Origin: Trebonia sp963822615
GTDB taxonomy: Bacteria; Actinomycetota; Actinomycetes; Streptosporangiales; Streptosporangiaceae
NCBI GenBank assembly: GCA_963822615.1
Contig: CAWGIM010000007.1
Coordinates: forward strand, 57,405-121,404
Length of the DNA: 64,000 nt
Reading direction: 5' to 3'
Shown here: positions 16,324 to 26,016 of the stretch, one piece after another
Layout: every line of letters begins with the position of its first letter
How positions within the stretch are numbered: the stretch's first letter is position 1
The notes under the pieces: model-generated
Told to the model about the DNA's origin: nothing
What the model saw: the letters and a program-made list of their open reading frames with translations, nothing else
Database searches by the model: none
Translations under genes and position numbers: made by a program

Positions 16324-17936
16324 ATGAGCAGACGGTCCGCGCCGCCGGCCAGAACCGACGTCCTGGTGGCCGGCAGCGGGGCGGCGGGCCTGACCGCGGC
16401 CATCGCGGCCGCGGCCGGGGGCGCCAGGGTGGTCCTGGCCGAGTGCGCCGGCCAGCTGGGCGGGACCACCGCGCTGTCATTCGGGCGGGTCTGGGTCCCG
16501 GCCAGTCACCACGCGCCCGCCGACACCAGGGAAGCGGCCCGCGCCTATCTCAGCCGGGCTGTTCAGCGGGCGCTACCCGGAGATGGCCAGCGCGTTCATC
16601 GCCGGCGGGCCCGCGATGGCGCGGTTCGTCGAGCACCACTCGCCGCTTCGCTTCGTGCCCTGCGTCAACTACCCCGACTACCACCCGCAGCGGCCGGGCG
16701 CGGCCCGGGGCGGGCGCGCCCTCGACATCACCCCGGTCCGCCTCGGCGCGCTGGTCCCGCTGGCGCGCTCGGTACGGACGCCGCCGGGCTACCTCCCGCT
16801 CACCCACGCCGAGTGGGAGGAGTGGCGGTACCCGCCGGGGTTCGACTGGGCGCTGCTCGACCAGCGCCGCGCCGACGGCATCCTGGCGGGCGGCGCCGGG
16901 CTGGCGGCCGCGCTGCTGGACGGGGCGGTCCGCCTCGGCGTCCGGGTGCTCACCGGGACCCGGCTGACCGCGCTCCGCCGGTGCCGCGGCCGGGTGACCG
17001 CCGCGACGGTGGAGCACGCGGGCACCCTCCGGGATATCGCCGCGTCGGCCGTGATCCTCGCCACCGGCGGGTTCGACCGCGACCCGGAGCTGCGCGCCCG
17101 GCTGCTGCCGGCCGCGGTGGCGGCGACCGGAGCGGCGCCCGGCAACACCGGGGACGGCCTGCGCATCGCGGTCGAGGCCGGGGCGCGGCTGGAGAACACC
17201 GGCCAGGGCTGGTGGATGCCGATGATCGAGGTCCCGGGGGAGTCGGTCGAGGGCCAGCAGTACTACCAGTCGGTGATCCGTGAGCGGGCGCTGCCGCGGC
17301 AGATCCTGGTCAACGCGGCCGGCCGCCGGTTCGCGGACGAGGCGCTGCCGTACAACGAGCTCGGCAAGGCGATGAACCAGCGCAACCTGGACGGGGGCTA
17401 CCCCAACATGGCCGCCTGGATGGTCTTCGACGAGGGCTTCCGGCAGCGCTACGCCTTCCCGGCCGCCCGGCCGGGCGGCCCGCTGCCCGGCTGGGCCCTG
17501 CGGGCCGGCTCGACTGGCCGGCCTGGCCGTCGCCGCCGGGCTCGACCTGCGCGCGCTGGCGGAAACCGTGGCGAGGTGGAACCGGGACTGCGCGGCGGGC
17601 ACCGACCGGGAGTTCGGCCGCGGCGCGGGCGCCTACGAGCGCTTCATGGGCGACCCGGGCGCCCGGCACCCGAACCTGGGCCCGATCGACCAGCCGCCCT
17701 ATTACGCGGTCAGGGTGCTGTCCGGCACCATCGGCACCAAGGGCGGCCCGGTCACCGACGCCGACGGCCGCGTCCTCGGCCCGGACGGCCAGCCGGTCGG
17801 CGGGCTGTACGCCGCGGGCAACACCGCCGCGTTCTGGACCGCCGACGGCTACCCCGGAGCGGGCGCGACCCTGGGGGTCGCGATGACCATGGGTTACCTC
17901 GCGGGCGGGCACGCGGCCCGCTACAGCCCGATGTAG
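16324..17936 (+). pseudogene. FAD-binding dehydrogenase (fumarate reductase/KstD-like flavoprotein), two frameshifts
   Basis: The gene is read in three frames. Part 1 (16324 to ~16558) has the dinucleotide-binding start DVLVAGSGAAGLTAAIAAA and GQLGGTTALSFGRVWVP. Part 2 (~16559-17513) continues with YPEMASAFIAGGPAMARF, VILATGGFDRDPELR and PGNTGDGLRIAVEAGA. Part 3 (~17514-17936) gives LAVAAGLDLRALAETVARWN and the FAD-domain end GGLYAAGNTAAFWTADGYPGAGATLG. Both switches are +1, one in CCGGGCTG at 16555-16559 and one near 17513. Repairing them yields a normal ~535-residue flavoprotein that would dehydrogenate a steroid-like or acyl substrate. The preserved protein on both sides suggests recent mutation or sequencing error. 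Its end overlaps the convergent ABC gene by 16 bases. Confidence 0.85.
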
Positions 17937-18652
17937 ACCGAGCGCACCCGCGCGTTGCGGCTCAGGCTGGCGGCGCTGTCGGACAGGGCGACCTCGCCGT
18001 TCTCGAGCACCAGGCAGTAGGTGGTCGTCTCGAACGTGAGCATGGCGTTCTGCTCGACCAGGAGCAGGCTCAGGCCGTTGTCCCGCAGCCGGCGCAGGGT
18101 CTCGCCGATCACCTCGACCAGCTTGGGTGACAGCCCCATCGACGGCTCGTCGAGCAGCAGCAGCACCGGCCTGGCCATCAGCGCCCGGCCGATGGCGAGC
18201 ATCTGCTGCTGGCCGCCGGACAGGGCCCCGGCCAGCCGGCCCCGCATCTGCGCGAGGACCGGGAAGAGCGCGTAGACCTCGGCCAGGCCGTCTCTGACCC
18301 GGCCGTCCCAGCGCCGCGCGTACGCGCCGAGGAGCAGGTTCTTCTCCACCGTCAGCCCGGCGAAGACGTGCCGCCCTTCCGGGACGTAGCCGATGCCGAG
18401 CCGCACCATGTCGCGGGCGGCGACCTTCGACAGGTCGTGGTCGCCGAACCGCAGTTCGCCCGCCGCCCGGGGGACCAGGCCCATCAGCGCGCGCAGGGTC
18501 GAGGTCTTCCCGGCGCCGTTGGCGCCGATCAGGCCGACCGACTGGCCCGGCTCCACCGTGAAGCTGACCGACCGGACCGCCGAGACCCCGCCGTAGCGGA
18601 CGGCGAGGTCGCTGACGGACAGGGTCCGCGGCTCACCCTGATGGAGCTTCAC
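17921..18652 (-). CDS. Branched-chain-type ABC importer, ATP-binding subunit (LivF-like)
   Basis: A 243-residue ABC ATPase. Walker A is GANGAGKTST (~43), the LivF-type segment GIGYVPEGRHVFAGLTVEKNL is ~90-110, signature LSGGQQQMLAIGRALM ~145, and Walker B LLLLDEPSMGLSP ~165. It pairs with the ATPase half of the adjacent fused protein to energise uptake. The ATG overlaps the upstream stop by 4 bases. It is the last gene of the leftward six-gene operon. Substrates of such HAAT transporters include amino acids, amides, urea and aromatic acids, so the solute is not fixed by the sequence. Confidence 0.93.
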   Translation of the reverse strand: MKLHQGEPRTLSVSDLAVRYGGVSAVRSVSFTVEPGQSVGLIGANGAGKTSTLRALMGLVPRAAGELRFGDHDLSKVAARDMVRLGIGYVPEGRHVFAGLTVEKNLLLGAYARRWDGRVRDGLAEVYALFPVLAQMRGRLAGALSGGQQQMLAIGRALMARPVLLLLDEPSMGLSPKLVEVIGETLRRLRDNGLSLLLVEQNAMLTFETTTYCLVLENGEVALSDSAASLSRNARVRSVYIGL

Positions 18653-20517
18653 TGGGCGGCCTCCGACGACTGGGCGGCCTCCGACGACTGGGTGGACGGC
18701 AGGGCCGACTTCACGGCCGACTTTCCCAGGTACGCCTCAAGGACCTGGGGATCCCGGGACACCTGGGCCGGCAGGCCCTCGGCGATCACCGACCCGCTGT
18801 CGAGCACGATGATCCGCTCGCACAGCGACATGACCAGGCCCATGTTGTGCTCGATGAGGACGACGGTGACCCCGCTGTCCCTGATCGACCGGACGATCGC
18901 GGCCAGCTGCGCCCGCTCGTCGCCGTTGAGGCCGGCCGCCGGCTCGTCCAGCAGCAGCAGCCGCGGCGCGCTGGCGATGGCCCGGGCCAGCTCGAGCCGC
19001 CGCTGGATGCCGTAGGGGAGCGTGCCCGGCAGCGCCGCCGCGAACTGGGCCAGGCCGAACCCGGCCAGCAGGTCGGCCGCGCGCCGTTTCAGCTCGCGGT
19101 CGTAGCGCCAGATGCCGGCCGGCCAGCACAGGTAGCGCCAGCTCCACCAGGTCGGGGTGCGGTCAAGCGAGACCAGCATGTTGTCGGTCACGGTGAGGTT
19201 GGCGAACAGCCGCAGGTGCTGGAACGTCCGGGCCACGCCGAGCCGGCTGACCTGACTGGGCGGGGCGCCGGAGATCGGCCGCCCGCCCAGCCGGATGGTT
19301 CCGCCGTGCGGCCGGTAGAAGCCGCTGATCACGTTGAACAGCGTGGTCTTGCCGGACCCGTTGGGGCCGACGATGCCGAGGATCTCGCCCGCGCGGACGG
19401 TCAGCGAGACGTCGGCCAGCGCCGTCACCCCGCGGAACCGGCGCACCAGGTGGGCGACCTCGAGGATGGTCTCGCCCTGGCCGGCCGGAGCGGCCGCCGG
19501 CAGCGGCCGGAACGGCTCGAGCACCGCGCTGGTCCCCGAGTGCCCGCGCCAGCGCCGGTACAGCGAGCGGACGTGGGCCGGGATCCCGACCAGGCCGGCC
19601 GGGGCGAACACCACCACCGCCACCACGACCAGGCCGTAGCCGAGCTGCGCGTAGGCGGCCAGGTTGGTGAGCTCCTGCTGGACGACGGTGAGCACGACCG
19701 CGCCGATGACGCAGCCGGCCAGGGAGCGCCGTCCGCCGATGATGACCATGGCGAGCAGCAGGAACATGTCGGCGATGCTGAACGTCTCCGGGGCGATGTA
19801 GTTGATCAGCCCGGCGTACAGCACCCCGGCGACGCCGCCGTAGACGCTGGCGAGCACGAACGCGGTCATCCGCAGCAGCCGGATCTCGCCTCCCGACGCG
19901 CTGGCGGCCAGCGGGTCGTCCCGCATCGCCCGCATCCGCCGGCCGAGCGGTGAGTGGACGATGAACAGCCCGAAGGCCAGGCCGAGGACCAGGACGACGA
20001 GCTCGAGGTAGTAGTAGAGGTACTGGCTCGACAGGTCGACGCCGAACAGCGGGGGCACCGGGATGCCGGAGATGCCCGAGTCCCCGTTGGTCACCGGCGC
20101 GTTGGTGATCCAGTCGACGAACGCGACCGCCAGCCCGAGCGTGACGATCCCCAGGTAATGCGACTGGACGCGGAGCGCCGGGGTGCCGACCACGATCCCG
20201 GTCAGCGCGGTGGCGATGACCGCGAGCACGGCCGCGGTCCAGAAACCGTAGCCGTCATGGGTGGTGAGGATGGCGGTCGCGTACGCGCCGACGCCGAAGA
20301 ACGCGATCTGGGCCAGGTTGACCTGGCCGGCGATGCCCATCACCAGCCCCATGCCCACCGCGAGGAGGGCGAACAGGATCGCGGTGTCGGCCACGCTGAT
20401 CCAGTAGATGTTGAGCTGGTACGGCAGCAGGTAGGCGAGCACCAGGACGACCACGATCCCGCCGGCCCGTGCCCCTTGCCGCGACCGGAGCGCTGGCAGC
20501 GACGCGGGCCGGCTCAT
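18649..20517 (-). CDS. Fused branched-chain-type ABC permease (LivM-like) and ATPase (LivG-like)
   Basis: A 622-residue fusion. Residues ~20-320 are a LivM-type permease with about eight to ten helices (GLVMGIAGQVNLAQIAFFGVGAY, SHYLGIVTLGLAVAFVDWITN, VIIGGRRSLAGCVIGAVVL). After a ~40-residue linker, residues ~355-600 are a LivG-type ATPase: Walker A VGPNGSGKTTL, GVARTFQHLRLFANLTVTDNML, YGIQRRLELARAIA, LLLDEPAAGLNGDE. The ABC signature is the LivG variant. The ATG at 20517 overlaps the LivH stop by ATGA. The extreme C-terminus has a duplicated SSEAAQ encoded by an 18-base tandem repeat. Permease-ATPase fusion is frequent in actinobacterial HAAT systems. Confidence 0.93.
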   Translation of the reverse strand: MSRPASLPALRSRQGARAGGIVVVLVLAYLLPYQLNIYWISVADTAILFALLAVGMGLVMGIAGQVNLAQIAFFGVGAYATAILTTHDGYGFWTAAVLAVIATALTGIVVGTPALRVQSHYLGIVTLGLAVAFVDWITNAPVTNGDSGISGIPVPPLFGVDLSSQYLYYYLELVVLVLGLAFGLFIVHSPLGRRMRAMRDDPLAASASGGEIRLLRMTAFVLASVYGGVAGVLYAGLINYIAPETFSIADMFLLLAMVIIGGRRSLAGCVIGAVVLTVVQQELTNLAAYAQLGYGLVVVAVVVFAPAGLVGIPAHVRSLYRRWRGHSGTSAVLEPFRPLPAAAPAGQGETILEVAHLVRRFRGVTALADVSLTVRAGEILGIVGPNGSGKTTLFNVISGFYRPHGGTIRLGGRPISGAPPSQVSRLGVARTFQHLRLFANLTVTDNMLVSLDRTPTWWSWRYLCWPAGIWRYDRELKRRAADLLAGFGLAQFAAALPGTLPYGIQRRLELARAIASAPRLLLLDEPAAGLNGDERAQLAAIVRSIRDSGVTVVLIEHNMGLVMSLCERIIVLDSGSVIAEGLPAQVSRDPQVLEAYLGKSAVKSALPSTQSSEAAQSSEAAQ

Positions 20518-21383
20518 GCCCGGTTCACCGTCCGCTCGCCGAAGACGCCGGTCGGCCTGATCATCACCAGCACGGTGAACACCACGAAGGTGACCAGGTC
20601 GGAGTAGCCCTGGAACCACTGGGCGGCGAATGAGCCGATCACCCCGATGCCGAGGCCGCCGACGATCGCGCCGGGGATGCTGCCGAAGCCGCCGAGGATG
20701 GCGGCGGCGAACCCGGCGATGCCGAGGGAGTCACCCATGGTGGGCGAGACGTAGAGCATCGGGCCGACCAGCGCGCCCGCCAGCGCGGCGAGGCCCGCGC
20801 CGATGGCGAACGAGATCGCGTTGCTGCGGCCGACGTGGATGCCGACCGCGGTCGCGGCCTCGTGGTCCATGGCGACCGCCTGCATGGCGGCGCCCTGCTT
20901 GGTGCGCTGCAGGAACAGCGTCAGCGCGACCATGGCGGCCGCGGTCACCGCGATCACCAGCAGGTCGTAGGGAGGGATCCGGACGCCGCCGATGTCCAGC
21001 GGCGCCGTCCGTACCGGGGAGTTCACCCCGCGCCCGGACGAGGACCAGGTCAAGATGGCGGCCGCGTCGAGCACGGTGCCCGCCCCGATGGTGCCGATCA
21101 GCATCAGGTCGAAGTCCTTGTTCTCGAGCGGGCGCAGCACCCGCTCGATCACCAGGCCGATCGCGCCGGTGACGATCATGGCGGCCGGCACGGCCACCGC
21201 GAACGGCAGCCGGGCCGACAGGTAGAAGGTGGACGCCACGTACGCGCCGATCATCAGCACCTGGCCGTGGGCGAAGTTGACCAGGCCCATGGTGCGGTAG
21301 ACCAGCGAGAAGCCAAGCGCGACCAGGGCGTAGACCGCCCCGAAGCTCAGGCCGCTGACGAGCGTCTGGAAGAAAGACTGCAC
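20514..21383 (-). CDS. Branched-chain-type ABC importer permease (LivH-like)
   Basis: A 289-residue permease starting at GTG (MQSFFQTLVSGLSFGAVYALVALGFSLVY), with GAGGAA upstream. The LivH family pattern GLVNFAHGQVLMIGAY lies near residue 35. The cytoplasmic coupling segment GIHVGRSNAISFAIGAGLAALAGAL is ~185-210 and the late TMGDSLGIAGFAAAILGGFGSIPGAIVGG ~215-245. It forms the channel with the LivM half of the neighbouring fusion. It lies between the binding-protein gene (29-base gap) and the fusion gene (4-base overlap). Confidence 0.93.
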   Translation of the reverse strand: MQSFFQTLVSGLSFGAVYALVALGFSLVYRTMGLVNFAHGQVLMIGAYVASTFYLSARLPFAVAVPAAMIVTGAIGLVIERVLRPLENKDFDLMLIGTIGAGTVLDAAAILTWSSSGRGVNSPVRTAPLDIGGVRIPPYDLLVIAVTAAAMVALTLFLQRTKQGAAMQAVAMDHEAATAVGIHVGRSNAISFAIGAGLAALAGALVGPMLYVSPTMGDSLGIAGFAAAILGGFGSIPGAIVGGLGIGVIGSFAAQWFQGYSDLVTFVVFTVLVMIRPTGVFGERTVNRA

Positions 21384-21412
21384 GGCTTCCTCGTCTCGGT
21401 GAGGACGGCTGG

Positions 21413-22585
21413 CTAGCCGACGGGGCTGATCTTCCCGTCGGTGATGATGCCGATGGCGGTGGCGAAGACGCCGACCCCGGTGCTGTCGTAGGCGAAGCTG
21501 CCGAGCAGCCCGGAGTAGTGGACGGCGCGGATGGCGTTGGCGAGGTCGAGGCCGGTGCACGCGTTGCAGGCCTTGAGCGCGGAGATCATGATCTCGGCGC
21601 CGTCGTAGGCCTTGGCGCCGTGCAGTTCCGGCGCGCTGCCGTAGGCGGCGCTGTAGGCGGCGGCGAACTTCTGCGCGGCCGCGCTCGAGTCGTTGCCCAG
21701 GTAGGGAGAGCTGACGATCGTCCCGTTGGCGTCGGCGGTCCCGGCCGTGGACAGGTAGAGCGGCGTGCCCGCGGGAGCGCCCTCCGCGATCACGGCCGTC
21801 ATCCCGAGCGCGCGGGCCTGCTTCACGATCAGCCCCGACTGGGCCTCCTCGGCCCCGATGAACAGCACCTGCGGGTTGGCGCCGCGGATCGCGTTCAGGG
21901 CCGGGGTCATGTTGGTCTGGTCAGCCGGCACGACCTTCGCCGCGACCGGGGTGACGCCAAGCGACTGGAGCGAGGACGTCATGGCCTTCTCCTCGCCCGC
22001 GCCGTAGGAGTCGTTGTTGGTCAGCATCGCGATCTTCTTGTAGCCCTTGGTGGTGACCACGTACTTGGCCAGCGTGGAGTCGTAGGTGAGGCCGGTCGGG
22101 CCGTTCAGGAACAGGTACGGGCTCTTCAGCGCGATCAGCGCGGTGGACTGGCCCGAGGTGATGTTGGGGATCTTCTCCGACTTGAGTATCGGTGCCATCG
22201 CGACCGTCACCGCGCTTTCCGCGGTGCCGAACATGGCGACGTCGCCGTCGCTCGCGATCTTGCGGGCGAGCTCGGTGCCGACGGTCGGGTCGCCCTGGTC
22301 GTCGTACAGCGTCAGCTGGATCTTCCGCCCGTCGACCCCGCCGGCCGCGTTCAGCTGCTTGACGGCGAGGCTGACGCCGCGCCACTCGAACTGGCCCAGG
22401 TCGCTGTTCGACCCGCTCTGCGCGTCCACCACCGCGATCTTGATCGGCCCGGCGGCCGCGCCGCTTGACCCGCCCCCGCCGGACGGGGTGCTGCTCGCAC
22501 CGGGCGCGCTGCACGCGGCCGCGGCGAGGACGACCGCGGCGACCGCCACCGCGCCGCCGATGCCGTATCTCTGAGTTCTGGACAT
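21413..22585 (-). CDS. ABC importer substrate-binding lipoprotein (LivK-like, type 1 periplasmic fold)
   Basis: A 390-residue exported lipoprotein. It has a basic-hydrophobic signal ending in the lipobox LAAAAC (about residue 25), then a Ser/Gly linker. The Peripla_BP_6 core follows: IKIAVVDAQSGSNSDLGQFEWRG..., LNAAGGVDGRKIQLTLYDDQGDPTVG, MFGTAESAVTVAMAP, MLTNNDSYGAGEEKAM and VLFIGAEEAQSGLIVKQA. It captures the solute and delivers it to the LivH/LivM pore. The GVDGRKI.L...D and NNDSYG segments are family hallmarks. The ligand is unknown; association with a ThDP enzyme and an aldehyde dehydrogenase suggests an organic acid rather than an amino acid. Confidence 0.92.
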   Translation of the reverse strand: MSRTQRYGIGGAVAVAAVVLAAAACSAPGASSTPSGGGGSSGAAAGPIKIAVVDAQSGSNSDLGQFEWRGVSLAVKQLNAAGGVDGRKIQLTLYDDQGDPTVGTELARKIASDGDVAMFGTAESAVTVAMAPILKSEKIPNITSGQSTALIALKSPYLFLNGPTGLTYDSTLAKYVVTTKGYKKIAMLTNNDSYGAGEEKAMTSSLQSLGVTPVAAKVVPADQTNMTPALNAIRGANPQVLFIGAEEAQSGLIVKQARALGMTAVIAEGAPAGTPLYLSTAGTADANGTIVSSPYLGNDSSAAAQKFAAAYSAAYGSAPELHGAKAYDGAEIMISALKACNACTGLDLANAIRAVHYSGLLGSFAYDSTGVGVFATAIGIITDGKISPVG

Positions 22586-22607
22586 AACGCTGCCCTCCAG
22601 GTGAATG

Positions 22608-24362
22608 TCATAGCGAGTCGGGGAGATCGAAAACGCCCTGGTAGATGTCGGTGATGTTCCAGTGCCCGGGGGTGGGCACCGGCTCGTTGACCATCGGCAC
22701 GTCGAGGACGGCGGGCCGCCGCCGCCCCACTGCCTGCGTCAGCGCCGCCCGCAGGCCGGCCGGCTCGCGCACCTGGTAGCCGTCAGCGCCGCAGGACCGC
22801 GCCAGCGCCGCGAAGTCGGGGCTGTAGGGGAGTCCGTCCGGGTCGCGGAACTCGCACCCGTAGCTGGTCCCGAAGTTCGCCGCCTGCAGGTCGGCGATGG
22901 TCCCGTGCGCCCGGTTGTTCATCACCACGAAGATCACCGGCCGCCCCTGCTCGACCGCCATCGGGATGGCCGGGAGCTGCGCGCTCATCCCGCCGTCGCC
23001 GACCAGGGCCACCACCACCCGTTCCGGATAGCCGATCTGCACCCCGACCGCCGCGGCCGGGCCGAAGCCCATGGTCGACGCTCCGCCGGGGGTGATGAAC
23101 CGTCCCTCGGCGGGCAGCTGGTAGCTCTGCGCGACGCCGTTCTTGTTCCAGCCCACGTCGGTGACCAGCACCGCGTCGGCGGGCAGGACCGCCCGCAGGT
23201 CAGCCAGGATCCGCTGCGGGCGCAGCGGGAACTCGTTTCCCGCGCCCTGTTCGCGGGCCGCCGCGAAGGCGGCGCCCCGGGCCGCGGCGATGGTGGCCCG
23301 CAGCCCGTCGCGCGAGACGGGGACCGAACGGATGGCGGTGACCGCGTCGGCGATCGCCGACACCGCCAGCGCGGTGTCGGCCACCGCCCCGATCTCCACC
23401 GGGTAGTTGCGGCCGATCTCGGCCGGGTCGATGTCGACCTGGATGAGCCGCGACGGCGGGAACCGCCAGGTGAAGGCGGGATCCCAGGAGCTCGCGTCGG
23501 TCTCCGCGAACCGGGTTCCGAGCGCGAGGACCAGGTCCGCGTTGCGGGCGTAGTCGTTGGTGACCTCGAGGCCCCAGAACCCGGGCATGCCGAGCAGCAG
23601 CGGATGGTCGTCCGGCACGGTCCCCTTGGCCATCAGCGAGTGCGCCAGCGGGATGTCCAGGTGCTCGGCCAGGGTGAGCAGCGCCGTGCGGGCACCGGCC
23701 GGCCGCAGGCCGCCGCCCAGGTAGATGAGCGGGCGCTCGGCCGCGATCAGCAGCCCGGCGATCCGGGCGGCGGCCCCCGGCTCGAGGCCGGGCCGTCCCG
23801 GCCCGGCCGGCCGCGGGTAACCGGCTGCCAGCCCGGCGGGGACCGGCCGGGAGAACACGTCCATCGGGACGTTGAGCAGGACGGCGCCGGGGCGCCCGGA
23901 GGTCGCCGTCCAGAACGCGCGCTCGGTGAGCCGGGGAAGGTCCTCGGGCCGGTGCACCTGCCAGGTCCGCTTGCTGAACGGCCGGTAGATGGCCGCCTGC
24001 TCGGCGTCGTCGTGCAGGTTGACCTCTTGGTGGGGGTGCCTGCCCCGGTAGTAGCTGGGCACGTCCCCGGTAATCGCGACCAGCGGGACCGAGTCCAGGG
24101 CGGCGGTCGCGACCCCGGTGACCGCGTTCATCATGCCCGGCCCGACGTGCAGCAGCAGCACGCCGGGCTTGCCGGTCGCCCGGGCGTAGCCGTCGGCGGC
24201 GTGCGCGGCGGTCTGCTCGTGCCGCCCGATGACGAACTTCATCCGGGTCCGGCTGATCGCGTCAAGCAGCGCGATGTTGGTGTGCCCGCAGGTGCCGAAG
24301 ACGTACTCGACCCCGTAGGACTCAAGCTGGGCGGCCAGCGCCTCGGCGGCGGAGACGGTCAC
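22608..24362 (-). CDS. Thiamine-diphosphate-dependent enzyme (acetolactate synthase/benzoylformate decarboxylase family)
   Basis: A 584-residue ThDP enzyme starting at GTG, overlapping the upstream ALDH stop by GTGA, with AGGAGGGC upstream. It has the full three-domain build: Pyr domain (VSAAEALAAQLESYGVEYVFGTCGHTN, with the activating Glu in IGRHEQTAAHAADGYARATGKPG), a middle domain (~195-330), and a PP domain with the ThDP/Mg motif GDGGMSAQLPAI...FVVMNN. Members decarboxylate 2-oxo acids or ligate aldehydes. Its pairing with an aldehyde dehydrogenase suggests 2-oxo acid to aldehyde to acid, but the substrate is not identifiable. Large-subunit acetolactate synthase for valine synthesis is unlikely, since no small subunit is adjacent. 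Confidence 0.88.
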   Translation of the reverse strand: MTVSAAEALAAQLESYGVEYVFGTCGHTNIALLDAISRTRMKFVIGRHEQTAAHAADGYARATGKPGVLLLHVGPGMMNAVTGVATAALDSVPLVAITGDVPSYYRGRHPHQEVNLHDDAEQAAIYRPFSKRTWQVHRPEDLPRLTERAFWTATSGRPGAVLLNVPMDVFSRPVPAGLAAGYPRPAGPGRPGLEPGAAARIAGLLIAAERPLIYLGGGLRPAGARTALLTLAEHLDIPLAHSLMAKGTVPDDHPLLLGMPGFWGLEVTNDYARNADLVLALGTRFAETDASSWDPAFTWRFPPSRLIQVDIDPAEIGRNYPVEIGAVADTALAVSAIADAVTAIRSVPVSRDGLRATIAAARGAAFAAAREQGAGNEFPLRPQRILADLRAVLPADAVLVTDVGWNKNGVAQSYQLPAEGRFITPGGASTMGFGPAAAVGVQIGYPERVVVALVGDGGMSAQLPAIPMAVEQGRPVIFVVMNNRAHGTIADLQAANFGTSYGCEFRDPDGLPYSPDFAALARSCGADGYQVREPAGLRAALTQAVGRRRPAVLDVPMVNEPVPTPGHWNITDIYQGVFDLPDSL

Positions 24363-25819
24363 GCGCCCTCCTGCCCGAAGACCGACATCCCGCGCAGCAG
24401 GAGCGTCTTGACCACGGTGTAGTCGTCGATCATCCAGCGGGGTGACTCGCGCCCGAACCCGGAGTCCTTCACGCCGCCGAACGGCACGTGGTCGAGCCGG
24501 AAGTTCGACGAGCCGTTGACGACGAGGCCGCCGACCTGCAGTTCCCGCCAGGCGGTGATGACGCGGCCGATATCGCGGGTGAACAGGCCCGCCTGGAGCC
24601 CGTAGCGGCCGGCGTTGCACGTCTCGACCACCTGGTCGAAGGTGTCGTAGGGCAGCACCGCGACGAGGGCGCCGAAAACCTCGTGCACCACGACCGACGC
24701 GGTGGCGGGCGGGTCCGCCACCACCGTCGGCGCCGCGGTGGCGCCGTCACGGGTCCCGCCAAGCAGGACCCGCGCTCCGGCCGCGGCGGCCTCGGCCGTC
24801 CAGCGGACGACCCGCTCGGCCGCTTCCTCGTCGACCATCGACCCGACGTCGGTCGCGTCGTCAAGCGGGTCGCCGACCCGCAGCTTGCTCACCTCGTCGG
24901 CCAGCGCCCCGGTGAACTCCTCGAACCGCCCCCGCTGGACGTAGACCCGCTGCACCGAGATGCAGCTCTGGCCCGAGTTGCTGTAGCCGGTGCGCGCGCA
25001 GGTCCGGGCCGCGGCGGGGACGTCCGCGTCCTCGCAGACGATGGTGGCGGCGTTGCCGCCGAGTTCGAGCACCAGGCGCTTGGCGCCGGCCGCCCGCGCG
25101 ACCGCCGCGCCGGTGGCGGCGCTGCCGGTGAAGCTGATCACGGCCACCTCGTCGGCCGCGCAGAGCTGGGCGCCCACGTCGCCGCCGCCGTGCAGCAACT
25201 GGACCGCCTCGACCGGCATGCCCGCCTCGAGCAGCAGGCTGACCAGGGCGGCGGAGCTGGCCGGGGCCTGCGGCGGTGACTTGACGATGGTCGTGTTGCC
25301 GGCCGCGAACGAGGCGCCGAGCTTGTGCGCGAGCAGGTTCGCGGGCGCGTTGAACGGGGTGATGGCCAGGGCCACCCCGGCGGGAGCGCGGTAGGTGAGC
25401 GCGGTGTGGCCGACCCCGCGGGCCCACCCGGCGACCGGGAGCACCTCGCCGCCGATGCGGCGGGCCTCGGCCGCGCAGACCGCCAGGGTGTCGGCGACCC
25501 GGTCGATCTCGCCGCGGCCGTCCTTGACCGGCTTGCCCAGCTCGACCGCGAGCAGCGTCGCGAGCTGGTCACGGCGCCCGGCTGCCAGCCCGGCCGCCCG
25601 GTCGAGGACATCGGCCCGGGCGGCCGGGGAAACCCGGGCGGCCGCCCGGGCCGCGGCCGGACCGTAGCGGGCCGCGCGGGTCACGTCGGCGGAGGTCGCG
25701 CGGACCGCGCGGGTGACCACGCGCCGCAGGTACGGGCCCACCCGTTCCGCCGTCGGCCCGTCATGGACCCACTGGCCGGCGACGAGGGCCGGCGCGGAAG
25801 CGATTTCTGCGCAACTCAA
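24359..25819 (-). CDS. Aldehyde dehydrogenase (NAD(P)-dependent)
   Basis: A 486-residue ALDH-superfamily enzyme. Catalytic features are present: ITPFNAPANLLAHKLG with the structural Asn, KSPPQAPASSAA, FTGSAATGAAVA, the general-base segment LVLELGGNAA, nucleophile GQSCISVQR, EVFGALVAVLPY and the late NGSSNFRLDHVPFGGVKDSGFGRE. It oxidises an aldehyde to an acid, or a semialdehyde to an acid or acyl-CoA. The start appears to be TTG at 25819, supported by AGGCGGACC upstream. No upstream ATG or GTG fits the homologous N-terminus (APALVAGQWVHDG). First gene of the leftward operon that includes the ThDP enzyme and the Liv-type importer, and divergent from an IclR regulator. Confidence 0.9.
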   Translation of the reverse strand: MSCAEIASAPALVAGQWVHDGPTAERVGPYLRRVVTRAVRATSADVTRAARYGPAAARAAARVSPAARADVLDRAAGLAAGRRDQLATLLAVELGKPVKDGRGEIDRVADTLAVCAAEARRIGGEVLPVAGWARGVGHTALTYRAPAGVALAITPFNAPANLLAHKLGASFAAGNTTIVKSPPQAPASSAALVSLLLEAGMPVEAVQLLHGGGDVGAQLCAADEVAVISFTGSAATGAAVARAAGAKRLVLELGGNAATIVCEDADVPAAARTCARTGYSNSGQSCISVQRVYVQRGRFEEFTGALADEVSKLRVGDPLDDATDVGSMVDEEAAERVVRWTAEAAAAGARVLLGGTRDGATAAPTVVADPPATASVVVHEVFGALVAVLPYDTFDQVVETCNAGRYGLQAGLFTRDIGRVITAWRELQVGGLVVNGSSNFRLDHVPFGGVKDSGFGRESPRWMIDDYTVVKTLLLRGMSVFGQEGA

Positions 25820-26016
25820 TTGGTCCGCCTAGTGGTGCAATTGAACCGTTCTACGGATTGGGTGTAACGTACGTTCCGGCGGCTGGGTCTGGCAATAGGG
25901 ACCGGCGAGAAAGTTACGTAGCTGTGTGGCCAGCCCTGAGCGGCTGTCCGGAGCCAGGGGAGGCACCATTGCTGGAAAGCCCGCGGGGCACTCCCGATCT
26001 GGAAAGCGAGGCGCAC
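25820..26016. promoter_or_regulatory. Divergent promoter region between ALDH operon and IclR regulator
   Basis: Two symmetric elements lie here: GGTGCAATTGAACC at 25834-25847 (six of seven base pairs match across the dyad) and the perfect palindrome AACGTACGTT at 25866-25875. Both are within 60 bases of the ALDH start. IclR proteins bind such dyads next to or over the promoters of neighbouring catabolic operons, so these are the best operator candidates. No strong -35/-10 pair stands out. Confidence 0.5.

Noticed and set aside
22608..24362. Calling the ThDP enzyme acetolactate synthase of valine synthesis
   Set aside because: No small regulatory subunit or ilv genes are nearby, and the gene is embedded in an importer/ALDH operon.
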